Source: Amblyornis subalaris (Eukaryota; Chordata; Aves; Passeriformes; Ptilonorhynchidae). From it: a DNA stretch of 64,000 bases. The position numbers were made by a program, and so were the translations under genes. The notes under the pieces are model-generated. The model ran no database searches. It was given only the letters and a program-made list of their open reading frames with translations, and was not told where the DNA came from. This document shows, piece by piece, positions 61,801 to 64,000 of this stretch. The DNA lies in NCBI GenBank assembly GCA_018881555.1, contig JACAXG010000069.1, positions 310,001 through 374,000 on the forward strand, written 5' to 3'. How positions within the stretch are numbered: position 1 is the stretch's first letter; the number at the start of each line of letters is the position of its first letter.

Positions 61801-64000
61801 ATAACTGATTAAAAATGTACTGTCATGAACTAAAGAATGCATATTAAATTTTTAATTATATATTTTTTTATAAAAAATTATATTTCGTCTTAAACCTTTC
61901 ATCTGAACAATGTTCCCAAAGTTGAGATGCTGCAGGTACAATTATCAGTAAATGAGAAAAAACAATATGAGAAATAATTTCTCATCTATAGTTTCTTAAA
62001 AACTATGTGTTATGTTTGTAGAGATATTATTTATTATTTCACCAGTCTTATGACCCTTTATTTTTACTGGAAATATGTTTGGAGTAAATAGGTCTTTGTC
62101 AAGCTATATTAAAAAAAAAAAAAACACCCCAAGCCCCAAATCCTCTATAGTATAGAATTTTTATACAAGTAACATCCATTTTACTAAACATTTTTCATTT
62201 GCTATGCATAAATGTTGTAACAATTGTACATGTCACAACCTTTTATTTAGTTAGAAATTTGCAGCAAAAATAGAAACACTACTCTCCAAAGCACCACAAG
62301 CTAAAACCTCAAAACAATCCCTCTCTCCTGACTGCAACACCATATCTGGAGTGAGGAAGAAAAAGCAGCATTTAGAAATAAAGCTTTGCATGACTTTCAT
62401 ATTTGGGCTCTATCAAAAAGCAGTGAAATCAGTGGAGGCTCACATTAGCTTCTCTGAACACTGGATCATATTCCTAATGTGAATCAGTAAATCAGTTTCC
62501 TCCCAAGATTGCATATAATTTATTACACATTACAAAACAGAATTGATGCCTTATTTTCCTTAAGGTAGAATTGAAACTAAAAAAGACAGTTGATTTATAT
62601 ATTATTTACAAGTACATGTCCTTTTTGAATATTTGTTATGATCTGCCTCCGCATACTTACAGTTCTAACAGTTGCAGAAATAAATTTAGTTGAGAAAACA
62701 CTTTGAAAAATTTATTCACTTTGAAAAAAAGTATTAAAATAAAACTCCACATTTTGCAGTTTGGCAAAGAGTTGGTGTTTATGAGCAATATGACACCCTA
62801 TAAATTTAGCAAAATAATGCTTCAGTAGATCAGAACACAGAAAATTACATTTCTAACAAGGTATCTAAGGACATTAACTCAGGTGAAAGTAGAAGACATT
62901 AGAATACTGAAAGGAAAACTATTAAGAACTTGTATCAATTTTGTGTGTTGCTCTATTTAGCAGCACTTTTTAAATAGAATTACAGTTTGCTTTTCATCAT
63001 CATTATTGATTCTTCCAAATGCCGTATGGACATCGATAAAGAGATCTATTGAATCTTAATGGCAAAAATGTCAGGAACAGTATTGAAACTAACACAGGGC
63101 AGTGATTTTTAGCATCAGTGACTTCTTGAAAATGATGCCCTGACAGTTTGCATTTCCACAGCTTCAAAAGAATGTTTTAATGGCACAGAAACTCTTATGA
63201 TGTTCTAAGCACGTTAAGGAAAGGAAACACAGCTTAGTTCAGGCCTGTACTTTCCAAAGCTGAAAAAGTATGTTTATTTCCAGTTAAAACAACAAGGCCA
63301 TCCTATCAAACCTTTCAAGAGATATATAATAATAAATAGAAAATCTCCAAAGGGAGCAAGTTTATTTAAGTCTAAATGATAATGTCATTCATATTAAAGG
63401 ATTAAATAATTGAATCTATAAAGAACTAAAAATGCATCACTGTTTAACTGCTGAAAGACTAAAGAAATGCTCAGTGTTTAAATTAAAGTCTATATAAATT
63501 CCTTCAAATATGTGAAGTGCACAGAGTAAGGAGAGCAAAATGTAAAAGCCTGATATTGACTAAATCTTGGCCACAAAATATTACTGAAATTTGAGCTGGT
63601 GAAGAATATACTGGTCCAACCATGATGTGGAGAATATTTTAGCTGATTATTTTCATAATAATTTGATACTTGTGAATTTATTAAAAGTATGAATAACTGC
63701 CTTTTATTTTTTTAACTAAGGTTACTGCCAAATCAGATACAAAAACTGAAGTTTTCAGATCGAAACATTATTATGTTTAAAATTACACAGCTTTTTTTTA
63801 CCACATACACGCACACTCTATTCAAACAATATAGCATTTCAATACTGTGAATATTAATGAATTAGACAGTGCTATTTTGGGAAGATGCCAATGACATTCA
63901 TACACACCAAACGTATCTCTGCAGTCCAAACAGAAAAAAAAACACATAAAAATCAGAACTGGATTCAGCAAGCATATACTATGAAGAAGTTAACTCAGGG
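58866..64000. other. AT-rich noncoding stretch
   Basis: No gene, RNA or transposon is recognised to the window's end apart from the 20-bp palindrome listed separately. An AT-only block is near 61850-61885 and an A14 run near 62112. Frames are under 70 codons. Confidence 0.6.
59727..59746. repeat. Perfect 20-bp palindrome with central E-box
   Basis: TGATGATCAGCTGATCATCA is exactly self-complementary, with CAGCTG (an E-box) at its centre and nested TGATCA words. Under equal base frequencies about 0.06 such palindromes are expected in 64 kb, so it is unusual. It could form a cruciform or bind a dimeric factor; neither is shown. Confidence 0.92.

Noticed and set aside
1..64000. Endogenous retrovirus, tRNA, rRNA, CRISPR array or operon-like system
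   Set aside because: No paired LTRs, no gag/pol-type frames other than CR1 RT, no tRNA box sequences in a cloverleaf context and no spaced direct-repeat array were seen on either strand.

Overview
This 64 kb window looks like a gene-poor stretch of a bird genome. The base composition is AT-rich, there is no long open reading frame with the character of a cellular gene, and the only confidently identified coding-derived sequence is fragments of CR1 LINE retrotransposons. The CR1 3' ends carry the octamer tail typical of avian copies (variants of ATTCTATG or ATTCTGTG). CR1 is also abundant in other reptiles, so 'bird' is the best reading and not proof. There are no bacterial-type genes, operons, CRISPR arrays, rRNAs or recognisable tRNAs.

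Layout. 1-12.9 kb: unannotated AT-rich DNA with a possible polyadenylation signal near 860, a purine-rich tract next to an ATT repeat (2.3-2.4 kb), a strong 3' splice-like site near 4.49 kb, several GC-rich islets and a probable CR1 tail near 7.0 kb. 12.95-14.35 kb: a low-complexity-free stretch rich in homeodomain, POU and SOX motifs, the best candidate for a conserved enhancer cluster. 15.2-16.0 kb: a sense CR1 with endonuclease C-terminus joined to the 3' end and no reverse transcriptase. 18-23 kb: a 20-bp tandem repeat, a minus-strand exon-like segment at 19.6 kb and GC-rich islets. 23.4-24.6 kb: an antisense CR1 lacking the RT catalytic segment. 25-35 kb: AT-rich DNA with a G/T-only-like tract and microexon-like splice pairs, the best at 34.74 kb. 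35.9-37.9 kb: the longest CR1, antisense, about 2 kb. 38.75-39.1 kb: a GC/CpG-rich islet. 45.0-45.5 kb: a forkhead-motif-rich candidate enhancer. 48.64-48.74 kb: the strongest cassette-exon candidate. 50.1, 54.7-55.2 and 58.7 kb: three more CR1 copies. 58.6 and 59.7 kb: perfect palindromes of 16 and 20 bp. The last 4 kb show nothing recognisable.

How it fits together: the simplest reading is an intergenic or long-intron 'gene desert', with CR1 copies of at least three 3'-end types inserted on both strands, long decayed and unable to move. Any function is likely to lie in noncoding regulatory elements, or in small exons of a large gene or lncRNA whose other exons are outside the window. No new biological system could be demonstrated. 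The exon and enhancer candidates are hypotheses from motif reading alone.
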